Assembly (NCBI GenBank): GCA_002339015.1
Contig: DDJC01000089.1
Span: 7,064 to 13,424 of the forward strand
Reading direction: 5' to 3'
Length of the DNA: 6,361 nt
Source: Burkholderiales bacterium UBA1834
GTDB lineage: Bacteria > Pseudomonadota > Gammaproteobacteria > Burkholderiales > Burkholderiaceae_C
Shown piece after piece: positions 5,399-6,361 of this stretch (position 1 is the stretch's first letter; each line of letters begins with the position of its first letter). The position numbers and the translations under genes are program-made. The notes under the pieces were generated by a model. The model was not told the origin of the DNA, searched no databases, and saw nothing but the letters and a program-made list of their open reading frames with translations.

Positions 5399-6067
5399 CT
5401 ATCCCTCTTTGGGGGTGCTTGATTTTTCTGGCGCTGCTGTGCTGGGCTGCGTCTGTTTGTCGTCTGACCGCGGAGGCTTGGGCGGTTTGGGGCGCTGTGC
5501 CCCCGCGTGGATGGTGGTGGTGGCCTTGGCCATGTCACCTGCCAGCAGGGCATCCGTGGCCTGCAGCGCCTTGTCGATGCATTGCTCGATCAGCGCGCGC
5601 TCGCTCGACGGCGGCTTGCGCAGCACATAGGCCGCCACTTCGGCTTTCACGCCGGGGTGGCCGATGCCCAGGCGCAGTCGCCAATAGTCAGGCGAGCCCA
5701 GTTGGGTGTGCGTGTCGCGCAGGCCGTTGTGGCCGGCATGCCCGCCGCCTTGCTTGAGCTTGACCTGGCCCGGCAGCATGTCGAGCTCGTCGTGCGCCAC
5801 CAGGATCTCGTTGGGGGCGATCTTGAAGAAGCGCGCCAGCGCCGCGACCGACTTGCCCGACAGGTTCATATAGGTCTGCGGCTGCAGCAGCCATACCGGG
5901 CCTTGCGGGGTGTTGGCTCGCGCCATGAAGCCATGGTAGGCGCGGTCCATCGACAAGCGCACATCGAGGCGGCGTGCCAGTTGGTCGATGTACCAGAAAC
6001 CCGCGTTGTGGCGCGTGTCGTCGTATTCGGTGCCCGGGTTGCCCAGGCCCACAAAGAGTCGAATCAT
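5399..6067 (-). CDS. pth: Peptidyl-tRNA hydrolase Pth
   Basis: Pth cleaves the ester bond of peptidyl-tRNAs dropped from the ribosome and so recycles tRNA in the cytoplasm; it is essential in E. coli. Residue numbering matches the E. coli enzyme without gaps through the active site: N10 in GLGNPG, the catalytic H20 in TRHNAGF, N68 in TYMNLSG, D93 in HDELD, and N114 in GGGHAGHNGLRD. The core ends near residue 195. The protein then carries an extra tail of about 27 residues rich in Pro, Lys, Ser and Thr (RPKPPKPPRSDDK and on), making 222 residues against 194 in E. coli. The start is ATG 6067, the natural MIRLFVGLGNPG terminus, with no Shine-Dalgarno visible upstream. It lies downstream of rplY on the same strand, a common pairing, but the rplY terminator lies between them, so pth probably has its own promoter in 6068-6114 or depends on read-through. 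Confidence 0.97.
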   Translation of the reverse strand: MIRLFVGLGNPGTEYDDTRHNAGFWYIDQLARRLDVRLSMDRAYHGFMARANTPQGPVWLLQPQTYMNLSGKSVAALARFFKIAPNEILVAHDELDMLPGQVKLKQGGGHAGHNGLRDTHTQLGSPDYWRLRLGIGHPGVKAEVAAYVLRKPPSSERALIEQCIDKALQATDALLAGDMAKATTTIHAGAQRPKPPKPPRSDDKQTQPSTAAPEKSSTPKEG

Positions 6068-6114
6068 GGTGTCGGGATGAAATCAGGCCGAAGTGTCGCA
6101 CGCGCGGGCAAGAA

Positions 6115-6138
6115 AAAGCCCCGCCGGGGCGGGGCTTT
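6115..6138 (-). terminator. Intrinsic terminator of rplY
   Basis: A perfect 9-bp stem, AAAGCCCCG at 6115-6123 and CGGGGCTTT at 6130-6138, has a 6-nt loop. Read on the minus strand, the stem ends in GGGGC followed by TTTTT, then CTT. It starts 29 nt after the rplY stop codon and has the classic GC-stem plus U-tract form. On the plus strand the T-run is only three bases, so it acts mainly for rplY. Confidence 0.88.
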
Positions 6139-6167
6139 CGGGGCGCCGTGAGGCAGGGCGCGAAGAA

Positions 6168-6361
6168 TTACTTCTTGCCCTTCTTGCCCTTGGCGGGCTC
6201 GGCAGCGGCCACGGGGGCGACGATTTCTTCGGCCACAGGCTCGACCACCGAAGCGATGATCGGGTTCTTGCGGCCGTGCGTCAGCACCTTCACGCCGGCG
6301 TCCAGCTTCAGGTCGTCCACGTGGATGGACTGGCCCTTGACCACATGGCTGAGGTCGATCG
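6168..6361 (-). CDS. rplY: 50S ribosomal protein L25 (Ctc form), C-terminal part only
   Basis: L25 binds 5S rRNA in the 50S subunit; the longer general-stress (Ctc) form has an added C-terminal beta domain. Only the last 63 codons and the TAA stop (6170-6168) lie in the window, because the gene runs off the right edge. The visible protein begins IDLSHVVKGQSIHVDDLKL and continues AGVKVLTHGRKNPIIASVV, which is the conserved end of the Ctc C-terminal domain (residues typically read IHVSDIKLPEGV). It finishes with an Ala/Glu/Pro-rich segment and the basic tail KGKKGKK, a typical betaproteobacterial ending. The N-terminal 5S rRNA-binding domain is not visible. Read by translating the minus strand directly; no frameshift is seen. 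Confidence 0.93.
   Translation of the reverse strand, partial: IDLSHVVKGQSIHVDDLKLDAGVKVLTHGRKNPIIASVVEPVAEEIVAPVAAAEPAKGKKGKK

Noticed and set aside
6092..6098. CGACACT on the minus strand upstream of pth, also found upstream of the DUF4124-like gene (5373-5379), as a shared -10 element.
   Set aside because: Only three of six positions match TATAAT, neither copy has a -35 element, and two short matches can arise by chance.
5507..6151. A 214-codon open frame on the plus strand opposite pth.
   Set aside because: It mirrors pth, whose active-site residues are all intact, and its translation is Arg/Val/Gln-rich with no recognisable domain.
1..6361. Search for mobile elements, CRISPR repeats, toxin-antitoxin or defence genes, tRNAs, riboswitches and long direct repeats.
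   Set aside because: None seen. All long stretches are accounted for by housekeeping genes, with no intergenic gap over about 105 bp.

Overview
The window is an ordinary stretch of housekeeping chromosome from a high-GC betaproteobacterium. Burkholderiales, near Comamonadaceae, is most likely. This rests on the strong G/C third-position bias, the protein sequence style (Ffh, CoaD, RsmD and Pth all look betaproteobacterial), TACAAT-type -10 elements, and the rplY-pth and coaD-ferredoxin gene pairs. No mobile element, phage gene, CRISPR array, tRNA or rRNA was seen. Species cannot be named from the sequence alone.

Layout. Positions 1-1055 (+) hold the 3' three quarters of ffh, the SRP GTPase. 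A weak hairpin/T-tract follows. Positions 1116-1868 (+) encode a membrane-anchored DUF2726 (nuclease-fold-like) protein. This gene runs convergently into ftsY, the SRP receptor (1877-3121, -), with only 8 bp between stop codons. A 105-bp divergent intergenic region (3122-3226) separates ftsY from rsmD, the 16S rRNA m2G966 methyltransferase (3227-3922, +). coaD (3985-4488, +) and a YfhL/Allochromatium-type 2[4Fe-4S] ferredoxin (4501-4788, +) follow. Three minus-strand genes then end the window: a secreted, very basic DUF4124-like protein (4802-5341), pth (5399-6067), and the 3' end of rplY (6168-6361) with a convincing intrinsic terminator.

How the genes relate. Ffh and FtsY are the two partner GTPases of co-translational membrane targeting, here encoded convergently around the DUF2726 gene. 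RsmD, L25 and Pth all serve translation (rRNA modification, 5S rRNA-binding ribosomal protein, peptidyl-tRNA recycling). CoaD makes dephospho-CoA, and the adjacent ferredoxin is probably co-transcribed with it.

I found no convincing undescribed system. The observations most worth a second look are: the predicted leaderless ftsY transcript; a perfect 8-bp inverted repeat that places identical -10 elements back-to-back between ftsY and rsmD; an FtsY N-terminal linker that is Pro/Ala-rich instead of acidic; and the two poorly characterised proteins (DUF2726 and DUF4124-like).
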